Of a stretch of 64,000 bases of DNA, positions 8,298 through 18,500 are shown one piece after another. Each line of letters starts with the position of its first letter. The stretch's first letter is position 1. A model generated the notes under the pieces. It searched no databases, was not told where the DNA came from, and saw only the letters and a list, made by a program, of their open reading frames with translations. The translations under genes and the position numbers were made by a program. Source of the DNA: Luteolibacter flavescens (GTDB lineage: Bacteria > Verrucomicrobiota > Verrucomicrobiia > Verrucomicrobiales > Akkermansiaceae); assembly GCF_025950085.1 (NCBI RefSeq), contig NZ_JAPDDS010000003.1:62001-126000 (forward strand). Direction: 5' to 3'.

Positions 8298-9485
8298 TCA
8301 GCGGTGGATGATGTGGACGCCCTTCTTGCTGCCGGCGACGAATTCCAGCTTTCCATCGCCATCGATGTCCACGGCGAGGACTTGGCAGCCGACTCCGGAG
8401 TCATTGTCGATCACCTCGGGCTCCCAGCGCACGCCGTCGCCATCCTTGCGGTTGTAGAAGACCACGGCGAGGGCCGGGTCGCGCTCGCCCGGGTCATTGC
8501 CCATGTGCGCCCAGAAGCGCTTGCCGGTGATGAAGTCCATGCGACCGTCCTTGTCGAAGTCACCGGCATCCAGCGCGTGGAGTTGGCTGAATTGCAGGCC
8601 GCCGGGGCCGGTCTTCGAGCCATCCTCGGGAAGGATCTCGTGCGGGGTGAAGTTCACCTTGCCGTCCTTCGTTTCATTCTCATACCAGAAGAGGCCGTAG
8701 CCGTGGCCATTCAGCGCTGTCACGACGTCGTTGTCGCCGTCCTGATCGACATCGAAGACGAGCATCTGCGCGCCGCCCGGGCCGGAGAAGCGATACTGGT
8801 GCCAGGTCCACTTGCCGTCCTTCTCCTTCGGCTGCTCGAACCACCCGTCCTTCTCGACGATGTCCATGCGGCCGTCGCCATTCAGGTCGCCCACGCCGAT
8901 GCCGTGGAGGTAGGGCGTGTCGGTGCGCTTGTCCGAGATGGCGATGAAGGTCCATGGCTTCGTGACGTCCGACCAATCCGCCTCCGCGTAGCCGAACTTG
9001 CCGCCCTGCATGCAGACAAATTCCTTCTTCCCGTCGCCATCGATGTCCACCCACATGGGGCTCTCGTGCGCGGCCTCGGTCATCACGCGGTGGGCCACCC
9101 ATTCGCCGCCTTCCTTCCCGGGATTGATGTAGAGCGTAAGGTCCTTGCCGGGGTGGCTGGCCATGAGGATGTCATTCTTGCCGTCGCCATCCAGATCCTC
9201 CACCCAGCTCAGGAAGGAGTCTTCCATGTAGGAGCCGATGGGCATGGCCTTCCCTTCGCGGTAGGGCTTTGCCTCCTTGAAGTCCGGGCCCTTGATCCAG
9301 AAGGCACCGGCGACGAGGTCCTTCACGCCATCCCCGTCCACGTCACCGGCGGAGAGCCCCTCGGTGAGGAATTCGCGGGTCACCACGTGCTTTTTCCATG
9401 CGGAGCGGCCGGGGGTATTCGCGAGGGAAAAGGAAACGGCTGCCAGCAGGACACCGGCGGGCAGGAGAAGGGCGTGGGATTTCAT
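8298..9485 (-). CDS. secreted FG-GAP/VCBS repeat protein
   Basis: The start at 9485 gives 395 residues beginning with a clear signal peptide (MKSHALLLPAGVLLAAVSFS, then LANTP); upstream in-frame codons have no secretion signal. At least five Asp-rich loops of the FG-GAP type are visible, such as VDGDGVKDLVAG, LDGDGKNDILMA, IDGDGKKEFVC, LNGDGRMDIVEK and IDGDGKLEFVAG, so a calcium-binding beta-propeller is expected. It is related to the 6930-8090 protein but not a recent copy. It faces the SGNH hydrolase gene across a shared intergenic region with an 11-bp inverted repeat. Confidence 0.75.
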   Translation of the reverse strand: MKSHALLLPAGVLLAAVSFSLANTPGRSAWKKHVVTREFLTEGLSAGDVDGDGVKDLVAGAFWIKGPDFKEAKPYREGKAMPIGSYMEDSFLSWVEDLDGDGKNDILMASHPGKDLTLYINPGKEGGEWVAHRVMTEAAHESPMWVDIDGDGKKEFVCMQGGKFGYAEADWSDVTKPWTFIAISDKRTDTPYLHGIGVGDLNGDGRMDIVEKDGWFEQPKEKDGKWTWHQYRFSGPGGAQMLVFDVDQDGDNDVVTALNGHGYGLFWYENETKDGKVNFTPHEILPEDGSKTGPGGLQFSQLHALDAGDFDKDGRMDFITGKRFWAHMGNDPGERDPALAVVFYNRKDGDGVRWEPEVIDNDSGVGCQVLAVDIDGDGKLEFVAGSKKGVHIIHR

Positions 9486-9520
9486 GGATGGCTTGCTTGA
9501 TTGGAAACGCGCGAAAACGC

Positions 9521-9560
9521 CCGGGACTTTCGTGCCGCGGCAGGGACTTGAAAGTCCCGG
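9521..9560. promoter_or_regulatory. 11-bp perfect inverted repeat between divergent genes
   Basis: CCGGGACTTTC at 9521-9531 and GAAAGTCCCGG at 9550-9560 form a perfect dyad with an 18-nt spacer, and a further GGGACTT half site lies at 9543-9549. The element sits in the 102-bp gap between the divergent FG-GAP and SGNH hydrolase genes and could be a shared operator or a 5' UTR hairpin. Confidence 0.45.
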
Positions 9561-9587
9561 CCCGCCCGTATCGTCTGGGGATAGTCC

Positions 9588-10877
9588 ATGAATCGCTTCC
9601 TGATCCTCGCCGTCACGACTCTTGCATTCCCAATTTGTGCCAAGGACCTCGCGCCCCTGCCCGCCGAGCTCTCCGCCTACCAACTCGATCCCGCACCGGT
9701 GCCCGCTGGACTGTTGCTGAAGAAGGGCGACCGCATCGCCATCTGCGGCGACTCCATCACGGAGCAGAAGCAGTACTCGGTGATCATGGAAAGCTATCTC
9801 ACCGCCTGCCTGCCGGAGCTGGACATCACCTGCCGGCAGTACGGATGGGGTGGCGAGCAGGTGGGCGGCTTCCTCGGACGGCTGGAGAGCGACGTGCTCC
9901 GCTTCAAGCCGACTTTCGCGACCTCGTGCTACGGCATGAATGACTTCCGCTACGTGCCGTATGACGAGGGCATCGCCGCGGAGTATCGGAAGAACGAGAC
10001 CACGATGGTGCAGGCATTCAAGAAGGCGGGCGCGCGCGTGCTGTTAGGCTCGCCCGGGATCATCGATACCGTGCCGCACTGGGTCCACTCGGCGAAGGGC
10101 ACGAAGGAAGAGCTGAACGTGGCGCTTTCGAAGTTCCGCAACATCGGCATTCAGGTCGCGGCAGCGGAGAAGGTCGCCTTCGCCGATGTCTTCCGCCCGA
10201 TGCTGCTGGCGGACCACGAGGCGGAAAAACTGCATGGCCCGGAATTCCTCGTGGCGGGGAAGGACGGCGTACACCCGGAGTGGGCCGGGCAGGTGGTGAT
10301 GGCCTATGCCTTCCTGAAGGGCATGGGCATCGATGGCAACATCGGCACCATCACCATCGGCCGCTCGGGCAAGGCGACCGCCAGCGAGGGCCACAAGGTC
10401 GTCTCGTCCGATGGCGGCAAGATCACGATCCAGAGCGCGAAGCTGCCCTTCAGCCCCGGCCCGGGCGACGTGAAGAACCACGACTCGATCGCCGCCGGAC
10501 TCGCGCTGGTGCCCTTCGATGACGAGCTGAACCGCTTCACGCTGAAGATCGATTTCCCAGAAGCGGAAAACTACGATGTGACTTGGGGCGACACGACGAA
10601 GAGCTACACCGCGGACGCCCTGAGGAAGGGGGTGAATCTCGCGAAGGACTTCCCTAACAGCCCGCTGGTCCCCGCTTTCAAGCGCGTGTGGGACGCGGTC
10701 GCGGCGAAGCAGGACTACGAGACGCGCCAGATCAAGGCACTGGTCCACGGCCCGGAAGGCGCTGCGGACCTCGATGGCACCTTCGCCGTGACGGAGAAGG
10801 CGCGTGCGAAATTCGCCAAGGCGATCGCCGATGCGAAGCAGCCGGCCGAGCACGTGATCACCGTGACGGCAAAGTGA
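9588..10877 (+). CDS. secreted SGNH/GDSL hydrolase
   Basis: The 429-residue protein starts with a signal peptide (MNRFLILAVTTLAFPICAKD). The SGNH signatures are all present: GDSIT with the catalytic Ser near residue 56, the block II Gly in the WGGEQ region, GMND with the block III Asn near 116, and DGVHP with the Asp and His of block V near residue 225. Such enzymes are esterases or lipases, often deacetylating polysaccharide. The C-terminal 200 residues are longer than the catalytic core and not recognised. It may be co-transcribed with the aldo/keto reductase 49 bp downstream. Confidence 0.8.
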   Translation: MNRFLILAVTTLAFPICAKDLAPLPAELSAYQLDPAPVPAGLLLKKGDRIAICGDSITEQKQYSVIMESYLTACLPELDITCRQYGWGGEQVGGFLGRLESDVLRFKPTFATSCYGMNDFRYVPYDEGIAAEYRKNETTMVQAFKKAGARVLLGSPGIIDTVPHWVHSAKGTKEELNVALSKFRNIGIQVAAAEKVAFADVFRPMLLADHEAEKLHGPEFLVAGKDGVHPEWAGQVVMAYAFLKGMGIDGNIGTITIGRSGKATASEGHKVVSSDGGKITIQSAKLPFSPGPGDVKNHDSIAAGLALVPFDDELNRFTLKIDFPEAENYDVTWGDTTKSYTADALRKGVNLAKDFPNSPLVPAFKRVWDAVAAKQDYETRQIKALVHGPEGAADLDGTFAVTEKARAKFAKAIADAKQPAEHVITVTAK

Positions 10878-10926
10878 CGATGAACGCCTCATCGACACGC
10901 GGCGGATCGATGTCATGGTGCCCGGC

Positions 10927-11817
10927 ATGACCCGACGCGACACCTTCCGGCTGATGGCCGGTGGCCTGGCGATGAGCCAGGTCTCCGGCGCGGAATCCAC
11001 CTCCCCTGCCATGCTCACGCGCGCGATCCCCTCGACCGGCGAGAAGCTCCCGGTGATCGGCATGGGCACCTGGCAGACCTTCGACGTGGAGGACCCCGCA
11101 CCGATGGAAGAGGTGCTGAAGGTCTTCTCGGAACTCGGCGGCAAGCTGCTGGATTCCTCGCCGATGTATGGGAAGTCCGAGCAAGTCGCCGGTGACCTGC
11201 TGGGGAAGCTGGCTCTTCGCGACAAGCTCTTCGTCGCCACGAAGGTGTGGATCAAGGGCAAGGCCGAGGGCATCGCGCAGATGGAGTCCTCGATGAAGAA
11301 GCTCCGCGCGAAACCCATCGACCTGATGCAGGTGCACAACCTCGTGGATGTGGGCACGCAGCTCGATACCCTGCGCGGGTGGAAGAAGGACGGCACGGTC
11401 CGCTACCTCGGCATCACCCATTACACCGCGAGCCAGCACGGAGCGGTGGCGAAGCTGCTGGAATCCGAGGCGCTCGATTTCCTACAGATCAACTACTCCG
11501 TCGGCGAGCGAGAGGCGGAGGAGAGGCTGCTGCCGCTGGCCAAGGACAAGGGCGTGGCGGTCATCGCAAACCGGCCCTTCGCGGGCGGCGGGCTTTTCGC
11601 GAAGCTGCGTGAGAAACCACTGCCGGGATGGGCGAAGGAAATCGGCTGCGAGAGCTGGGCGCAGGTGATGCTGAAATTCGTGGTGTCACACCCCGCGATG
11701 ACCTGTGCGATCCCGGCGACATCGAAGGTGAAGCACCTCCGCGACAACATGCAGGCCGGTCACGGCACCATGCCGGACGAGGCGATGCGGAAGCGCATCG
11801 CCGCAGAGGTGGCGTGA
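10927..11817 (+). CDS. Tat-exported aldo/keto reductase
   Basis: Starting at 10927 the protein has 296 residues and begins MTRRDTFRLMAGG, a twin-arginine export signal; a start four codons earlier at 10915 is also open. The AKR catalytic residues are visible: Asp in KLLDSSPMYG, the Tyr of the same segment, Lys in ATKVW and His in MQVHN. AKRs reduce carbonyls with NADPH. Export by Tat implies folding with cofactor in the cytosol and action in the periplasm. The gene follows the SGNH hydrolase and converges with htpG across a palindromic repeat. Confidence 0.8.
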   Translation: MTRRDTFRLMAGGLAMSQVSGAESTSPAMLTRAIPSTGEKLPVIGMGTWQTFDVEDPAPMEEVLKVFSELGGKLLDSSPMYGKSEQVAGDLLGKLALRDKLFVATKVWIKGKAEGIAQMESSMKKLRAKPIDLMQVHNLVDVGTQLDTLRGWKKDGTVRYLGITHYTASQHGAVAKLLESEALDFLQINYSVGEREAEERLLPLAKDKGVAVIANRPFAGGGLFAKLREKPLPGWAKEIGCESWAQVMLKFVVSHPAMTCAIPATSKVKHLRDNMQAGHGTMPDEAMRKRIAAEVA

Positions 11818-11823
11818 CCAAAA

Positions 11824-11887
11824 GTGGCTGCGGCATCCTGCCGCAAGCCTGCACTGGAGGAGGCTTGCGGCAAGATGCCGCAGCCAC
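11824..11887. repeat. long palindromic repeat (REP-like) between convergent genes
   Basis: The arms 11824-11850 and 11861-11887 pair at 26 of 27 positions. One arm recurs at 41262-41291 and part of it at 58820-58838, so this is a dispersed repeat. Lying between the convergent aldo/keto reductase and htpG genes, it may also act as a bidirectional terminator. Confidence 0.8.
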
Positions 11888-11907
11888 GATTGATCACGAT
11901 CACAGGG

Positions 11908-13752
11908 TCAACCCATCGCCTTTTCCATCAGCGCGTTCATGCGCTTCACTGTTTCGCGGGCATCGTCGAGGAGGCCTGCGGCGATGAGGGCATTGTCGAA
12001 GAGCTGGCCGGCCACCAGTTTCGCGAGTTCCGGATTCGACTCGCTGGTCTCTGCGAGCTTTTTCACGAGCGGGTGGCGCGGGTTGATCTCCAGCTCCACC
12101 TTCACCTCGTCTTTGAAGTTCTCATCCATCGCCTTCATCATGCGGCGCATCTGCGGCGTCATGCCGTCCTGCGGGACCAGCGCGATGACCGGGCTGTCCA
12201 CGAGACGCTTGCCGCTCGCGACGCTGGTGACCTTGTCGCCCAGCTCTTCCTGGAGGAAGGAGCACAGCTTGCCCGTCGCCTCTTCGCTGAGTGCGTCGCC
12301 CTCGTTCGCGCTGTCTTCCAGCTCCACGCCCGCGTGGCTGATGGAGACCAGCTTCTTGCCGTCGAATTCACCGAGCGACTCGACGACGTATTCGTCCACC
12401 GGATCGGTGAAATACACGACCTCCAGCCCGCGGGCCTTGAAGGCCTCGATGTACGGGCTCGTCTCGAGCTGCGCGCGGCTGGCTCCGACGATGTAGTAGA
12501 TCTTGTCCTGGCCGTCCTTCGCACGCGCGGCGTAGTCGGCGAAGCTGGAGAGCTTGCCCTCCTCCGTCATCGAGGACTCGAAGCGCAGCAGCTTCGCGAT
12601 GCCGTCCTTGCTCGCGTAGTCGGTGGCGACGCCTTCCTTGAAGAAACGGTCGAATTTCTTGTAGAACGCCTGGAACTTCTCCGGGTCCGCCTCGGCTTCC
12701 TTCTCGAACATCTTCACCACGCGCTTCGAGATCACGCTGCCGAGCTTCCGCACCAGCGCGCTGTCCTGCATCGTCTCGCGGGAAATGTTCAGCGGCAGGT
12801 CAGCGCTATCGATCACGCCCTTGAGGAAGCGCATCCACTCCGGCAGCAGGCCCTTCGGCGAGGAATCGATGAGCACCTTCTTGCAATACAGCGCGACGGC
12901 AGGCTCGGTCTTCTGCATGCCCCAGCGCTCCATGTTTTCGTCCGGGACGAAGATCAGCGCGTTGATCGCGATCGGTGCATCGGCGCTGAAGTGCAGGCGG
13001 TAGGACGGATCGCTGTAGCCGTGGCAGGCGAACTGGTAGAATTCCTTGTACTCCTCCTCGGTGATGTCGGCCTTGTTCTTCAGCCACAGCGCCTCGACCT
13101 TGTTGATGCGCTCGCCATTCAGGTGGATCGGGAAGCCGACGAAATTGCTATAGCGCTCGATGAGGTGCTTCACCCGCGTGTCTTCGGCGAATTCCGCGTG
13201 CTCCTCCTTCAGGTGCAGCACGATCTTCACGCCGCGCTCCAGGCCGCTGGCCTCCTCGATCGAGTAGCCGCTCACGCCATCGCTGGTCCACAGCAGGTCC
13301 TCGCCCTCCACGCGCCAGGAGCGGGTGAAGACCTCCACCTTCTCCGCCACCATGAAGGCCGAGTAGAAGCCGACGCCGAACTGGCCGATCATGTTCGCGG
13401 GAGAGTTGCCGCTCTCCTTCATCGCCGTGAGGAAGGCCTTCGTGCCCGAGTGCGCGATGGTGCCGAGATTCTCCACCAGCTCGCCGCGAGTCATGCCGAT
13501 GCCGCGGTCTGCGATGGTCACGGTGCGGGCTTCCTTGTCCGTGGTGATGTGGATCTCCAGAGGCAGCGCGGCGTCGTGGATGTCCTTTTCCGTGCCCTGC
13601 AGGTGGCGCAGCTTCTCCATCGAGTCCGAGGCATTCGACACCAGTTCGCGGAGGAAGATCTCACGGTCGGTGTAGAGGGAGTGGACGACGAGGTCGAGGA
13701 GCTGCTTGATTTCGGCCTGGAAGGAGTGCGTTTCGAGAGTGGCTTCGCTCAT
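11908..13752 (-). CDS. htpG: molecular chaperone HtpG (Hsp90)
   Basis: The start at 13752 gives 614 residues (MSEATLETHSFQAEIKQLLD), the usual HtpG N-terminus and length; the frame is open 41 codons further but without homology. The GHKL ATPase motifs are clear: ELVSNASDSMEKL, DRGIGMT and GQFGVGFYSAF in the first 130 residues, followed by the middle client-binding domain and C-terminal dimerisation domain. HtpG remodels client proteins in the cytosol using ATP. The gene is monocistronic here. Confidence 0.95.
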   Translation of the reverse strand: MSEATLETHSFQAEIKQLLDLVVHSLYTDREIFLRELVSNASDSMEKLRHLQGTEKDIHDAALPLEIHITTDKEARTVTIADRGIGMTRGELVENLGTIAHSGTKAFLTAMKESGNSPANMIGQFGVGFYSAFMVAEKVEVFTRSWRVEGEDLLWTSDGVSGYSIEEASGLERGVKIVLHLKEEHAEFAEDTRVKHLIERYSNFVGFPIHLNGERINKVEALWLKNKADITEEEYKEFYQFACHGYSDPSYRLHFSADAPIAINALIFVPDENMERWGMQKTEPAVALYCKKVLIDSSPKGLLPEWMRFLKGVIDSADLPLNISRETMQDSALVRKLGSVISKRVVKMFEKEAEADPEKFQAFYKKFDRFFKEGVATDYASKDGIAKLLRFESSMTEEGKLSSFADYAARAKDGQDKIYYIVGASRAQLETSPYIEAFKARGLEVVYFTDPVDEYVVESLGEFDGKKLVSISHAGVELEDSANEGDALSEEATGKLCSFLQEELGDKVTSVASGKRLVDSPVIALVPQDGMTPQMRRMMKAMDENFKDEVKVELEINPRHPLVKKLAETSESNPELAKLVAGQLFDNALIAAGLLDDARETVKRMNALMEKAMG

Positions 13753-13932
13753 AGGGAGTTGAGTGGCTAGGGGCCGCGAAAATAGCGGGCGATTCCCGGC
13801 TGTCAAAGCGCGAGCGAAAGCGGCGGAAAAGCCGGATCCGCGGAGGATCGGCAAATTCTTCGGTGGTGTCGCCACGCATCCTTGCTTTGGTACAGGCCGA
13901 CCCCCTAAAAATACGGGAAACCCGGAATAGCC

Positions 13933-15429
13933 ATGTCAGAAAACCCTTCCCGCCGCCCCCGCATCCTCGTCGTCACGCCGGAAATCACCTATTTGCCGGA
14001 GGGAATGGGCAACCTCGCCCAGCGGATGTGCGCGAAGGCCGGTGGACTGGCAGACGTCTCGGCCTCGCTGGTGAAGGCACTCTATGACCAGGGCGCGGAC
14101 GTCCATGTGGCGCTGCCGAACTACCGCCGGATGTTCCACCTCGATGTGGCGAGCGTCTTCGACAATGAATTCGAGAAGGTCAGCCGGGCGCTGCCCGAGC
14201 AGCGCATCCACCTCGCGCAGGACCGCGTCTTCTACCACCGCTCCAGCGTCTATGGCGCGGAGAATCACCTCATCGCCCTGGCCTTCCAGCGCGAGGTGAT
14301 CAATCACACCATCCCGCAGGTGCGGCCGGACCTGATCCACTGCAATGACTGGATGACCGGCCTCATCCCGGCAGTGGCGAAGCGCTACGGCATCAAGTCG
14401 CTCTTCACCGTCCACAATATCCACTCCGAGCACCTCACGCTGGCGCAGATCGAGGACCGGGGAATCGACGCCGCGGACTTCTGGCAGCAGTGCTACTTCC
14501 GCCGTGCGCCGTGGAACTACGAGGAAAGCCGTGCGAACAACCCGGTGGACCTGCTCACCACGGGCATCCTCTCCGCCGACCACGTGAATACGGTCAGCCC
14601 GACCTTCCTCGAGGAGATCGTCCACGGGCACCATCACTTCATCCCGGATGCGATCCGGAACCAGCTCCGCGAGAAGCATCGCGAAGGCCGGGCCACCGGC
14701 ATCCTGAACGCGCCGGACCCGGTCTTCGATCCCGCGACGGACCCCTATCTGAAGAACCACTTCACCGCCGCGACGCACGCCGAGGGCAAGCTGAAGAACA
14801 AGCTGGAGCTGCAGGAACGGCTCGGCCTGATGGGAGATCCGGACGTGCCGCTCTTCTTCTGGCCCTCGCGCCTCGATCCCGTGCAGAAGGGATGTCAGCT
14901 CCTCGGCGAGATCCTTCACTCGCTCGTCACGCAGAACCGCATCCAGATCGCGATCATCGCGAGCGGCGCCTACAAGAACCACTTCCACGACATCGTGAAC
15001 CGCCATCGCTTCCACGGTCAGGTGGCGGTGCGGGATTTCGATGAAGGGCTCTCGCACCTCGGCTACGCGGCCAGCGACTTCATCTTCATGCCATCCTCCT
15101 TCGAGCCCTGCGGACTGCCGCAGATGATCGCACCGAAGTATGGCAGCCTGACCATCGCCCACGATACAGGCGGCCTGCACGATACCGTGGAGCCCTTTGA
15201 CGCCGATGCGGACAAGGGCAATGGCTTCCTCTTCCAGCACTTCAATGGCGACGGCCTGCGCTGGGCGGTGAACGAGGCCCTGCGCTTTTACCACGCCGGA
15301 GAGGAGCACCGGGTGCACCACCGCGCCCGCATCATGAATGAAGCCGTGGCCACCTTCAACCACGAGGCCACCGCCGCAGCCTATATCAAGCGCTACGAGC
15401 AGATGCTGGATACCGAGGTGATGGCGTGA
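13933..15429 (+). CDS. glgA: glycogen/starch synthase (GT5)
   Basis: The 498-residue protein has the two Rossmann domains of GT-B enzymes. The ADP-glucose-binding signature KAGGLADV is at residues 35-42, and the C-terminal donor-site block SSFEPCGLPQMIAPKYG with TGGLHDTV fits GT5 synthases. It extends alpha-1,4-glucan from ADP-glucose in the cytosol. An extra stretch before KAGGLADV (LPEGMGNLAQRMCA) and a region near residues 225-285 differ from the enterobacterial enzyme. A hairpin begins at the stop codon. No other glycogen gene is nearby. Confidence 0.85.
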   Translation: MSENPSRRPRILVVTPEITYLPEGMGNLAQRMCAKAGGLADVSASLVKALYDQGADVHVALPNYRRMFHLDVASVFDNEFEKVSRALPEQRIHLAQDRVFYHRSSVYGAENHLIALAFQREVINHTIPQVRPDLIHCNDWMTGLIPAVAKRYGIKSLFTVHNIHSEHLTLAQIEDRGIDAADFWQQCYFRRAPWNYEESRANNPVDLLTTGILSADHVNTVSPTFLEEIVHGHHHFIPDAIRNQLREKHREGRATGILNAPDPVFDPATDPYLKNHFTAATHAEGKLKNKLELQERLGLMGDPDVPLFFWPSRLDPVQKGCQLLGEILHSLVTQNRIQIAIIASGAYKNHFHDIVNRHRFHGQVAVRDFDEGLSHLGYAASDFIFMPSSFEPCGLPQMIAPKYGSLTIAHDTGGLHDTVEPFDADADKGNGFLFQHFNGDGLRWAVNEALRFYHAGEEHRVHHRARIMNEAVATFNHEATAAAYIKRYEQMLDTEVMA

Positions 15430-15448
15430 GGAGCGGGTCACGCTCCTC
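15428..15448 (+). terminator. hairpin at the end of glgA
   Basis: GAGGAGCG (15428-15435) pairs with CGCTCCTC (15441-15448) and overlaps the glgA stop codon. There is no T-tract, so termination is uncertain. Confidence 0.45.
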
Positions 15449-15454
15449 CTAACG

Positions 15455-15487
15455 CAAAACGCGGGCCGCCCGATGGACGACCCGCGC
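15455..15487 (-). terminator. terminator of the beta-strand repeat protein gene
   Basis: On the minus strand a 12-bp stem with two G-U pairs (15475-15486 with 15460-15471) and a 3-nt loop is followed by TTTTGCG, 31 bp after the stop codon. Confidence 0.7.
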
Positions 15488-15517
15488 TTGGAATCAATCT
15501 AACAACACCAGCCGGTC

Positions 15518-18500
15518 TCAGGGCTTCGTCGCGACGACGCGGCCGAAGAGCTTCTGGCCGACGGCATTCGTGCGGGGAATGCGGACCACCACGGTATCGA
15601 AGTCCGCGGATGGGGAATCCTCCGTAATCGTCACTCCGCCCGCGGACACAGGACCGAGGGTGGCGAAGTCGGTCCACGAGCCGAGGGTCGTGGAGAACTG
15701 CACCTTCACCACCGCATCAGCTTCGGAGGCATCCGAGCGACGGAAGGTGAGAATCAGGTCATTCGCATCCAGGGTCTGCTTCGGCAGGATCGACAGGTCA
15801 TTCGATCCCGGTCCGACCGGGATGCCGCCGAGCACGTACTCCAGCACGTTGCTGATGCCGTCGCCGTCCGCATCCTGCTCCGGCCCGTCATTCACGCCGA
15901 CGGTGAAGGGATAGGAAGAAGCCCAGGCGGTGTAGCCGTTTCCAGCCGGAGGAGGACCCACGCGAATCTTGCCGGTACCGGTGATGAAGCCGGGATCGGT
16001 GCTCGAGTCATACACGCCGTTGGCCTTCACCTGGCCATTGATCGTCAGCGAGCCCACCTGGTCGGTGGACGTGTGCGTCAGATTCAGCACGGCTCCCGTC
16101 GCTCCGATGACCACTGCGGAGGTGTCGGAAAGCACCGGCTTGGTGATCGACAGCGTGCCCGCAGTCACGGTGGTGCTGCCGGTGTAGGTATTGTCCCCGG
16201 AGAGCGTCCAGGTGCCGGCATCGATCTTTTCCACCGCGGTGATGGTATTTGCGCCCACGCCGTTCGAGATCACGCCGCTCACCGAGTTCGCAGCGGTGGA
16301 GGTGCCTCCGAGGATGAGGTTGCGGAGCACGTTGAAGCCGTTCGTCACATTGCCCGTGATGGACAGCGAGTCCGCCATGGAGCGGATGATCGTGTGACCG
16401 CCGCCGTCCAGCAGCGAGATGTTGCCGGAGATGACGTTGTTCCCGCTGACATTCGAGACCGCATAGCCGATGGCGCCGGTGCCCGTTCCATCATTGCTGA
16501 GGATGAGGTTGTTCGGAATGGTGATGCCCCCCTCAATGTGAAGGGCACCGGTGCGGGTCCGGTTGGTGTAGGTGCTGCCACCGAGCGCTCCACCGTTTTG
16601 CAGGACCATGATCCCGGTTTCGACCCGTGTCGTGCCATTGTGGGTATTCGCCGAGTTAAGGATCAATGTGCCGGTCCCCTGCTTGGCCAGCCACAGCGAA
16701 GCCGATCCTCCATTGGCAAGAGTGCCGCTGAAGGTGTTGGTATTGGTCCCTGCCGTATTCACGACCAGCGTGCGAGCGTGAGATGCTCCGTTCACGATGG
16801 TTCCCGTACCTGTAAGCCCGCCCACCGTGAGATCGCCACTCTCGGCTTCGGTCGCGCCCGGGCGATTCATCTGCACGGTCCCGCCGTTGACCGCGAGGGT
16901 TCCGTTCACGACGCTTGCCGCACCGAAGGAGCCCACGCTGGTGAGGACGAGCGTCCCGCTGCCCGTCTTCGTGATGCCGTGAGCGGGGCTCTTGAGCTCA
17001 CCCACGGTGAGCGTGCTGCCATTCACCGCCACGATGCGATCGGTGCCCAGGCCATTCGCCGTCACTTCGCCGGAGCCCATGTCCAGGCTGTGCGTGCCGG
17101 TGAAAGTGAAGTCTCCGCCCCAGGTCTGACGCTTCGACGACGTGAGCACGACGTCCGCCGCGCTCGTGTTGTCCAAGGTGGTGCCGCCGTGGATGGTGAA
17201 GATACCGGTGGTGCCGCCGCCGAGTGCTCCGGCGCTGTTCAGGTTCAGGCTGCCCGCGTCGAGGACGAGTCCACCGGTGAAGGTATTCGCGCCGCTCAGG
17301 GTCAGATTGCCCGTGCCCGACTTCGTGATGGTGCCTGCATTCGCACCCGCGATGGGGTTTGCATAGACATTGCTGGCACCATCCAAATTCAGGATGAGCT
17401 GGGCGTCGTTCGTGATCGTGGAGGAAGAGGCGATCGAGCCTGCTCCCGTCACCTCGAGGATACCGCCATTGATGGTGGTGGCACCCGTGTAGGTATTCGG
17501 GGTGGAAAGCGTGAGCTTCCCTGCGAGGCTCTTCGTCAGGGACCCGCCCTGGATGCCAGAGCCATTCGTGCTACCAATGACGTAATCGGTGAAGGCCGCC
17601 TCGATGATCGTGATCGAGGGCGTTACGTTCGACGCGAGATTCACGTCGGTCCGTGTCGCGCCATCGTCGAAGCTGACCGCGCTGCCATTCGTGAATTCGG
17701 CCGGGTTGCTTTGCTGGCTCCAGTTCCGCGAACCGCCAACGGCCGCGGTGGTCCAATCGGAGCTCTGGTTGCCAGTCCACTTCAAGGTCTCGCCCGTCAC
17801 GCGCACGACGATCTCGCTGCCGGTATTCACCAGTGTCGCGGTCTGCGTCGGATTCAGTCCCGGCATCGTGCCGAGCACGAAGTGCGATGCATTCCCCACC
17901 GAGGTGTAGGTCTCGTAGTCGATCACCGTGTAATCCGAACCCGAGGTCCAGGAACCTGCGGTATTCGTCATGTTCACGACCACGCTGGCCGGGGTTGTCG
18001 TCGTGAGGGACTGGGAGAGGATGAATTGCTCCGCATAGGGACCATTGGCCCGGATATTCAGGGTGGCTGCTCCCTGGAAGGTGAGCGAGTTCACCGTGGT
18101 GAACGCACCGAGGCCATTGCCCGGGATGACCGTATTCGCCACCGCGTCGGCGACGGTGAGGCTGTTAATGATGCCCGGGCCTTCGACCGTGCCCTGTGTC
18201 AGCGTGACCGGCGGAAGGATGTTGGTGGAGAGGGAATTCGCCGCGATTAGGAAGCGGGCTCCGCTGCCATTGACCGTGACGCCGCTGCTGGTGTCAAAGG
18301 GCTGCGCATTGCTCACCGTCAACGTGCCCGCAGTCACCGTCGTGGGGCCGGTGTAGGTGTTCGCATTGCTCACCAGCAGGGTGCCCGCGCCAGCCTTCGT
18401 CAGGCCGCCATTCGAGACGACACCGGAGAGCACCACGTCATTCGCGACGGTGGTGTCGTTGACGGTGATGGTGCGTGTGCCTCCGTTCAGGTTCGTCGCA

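Noticed and set aside
11824-13770. Long plus-strand frame opposite htpG
   Set aside because: It is antisense to a highly conserved chaperone gene and begins inside a palindromic repeat.
16073-18250. 725-codon plus-strand frame opposite the surface protein gene
   Set aside because: The composition is Arg/Gly/Ala/His-rich, as expected from the antisense of a high-GC repeat gene; the minus-strand frame has clear signal peptide and domain repeats.
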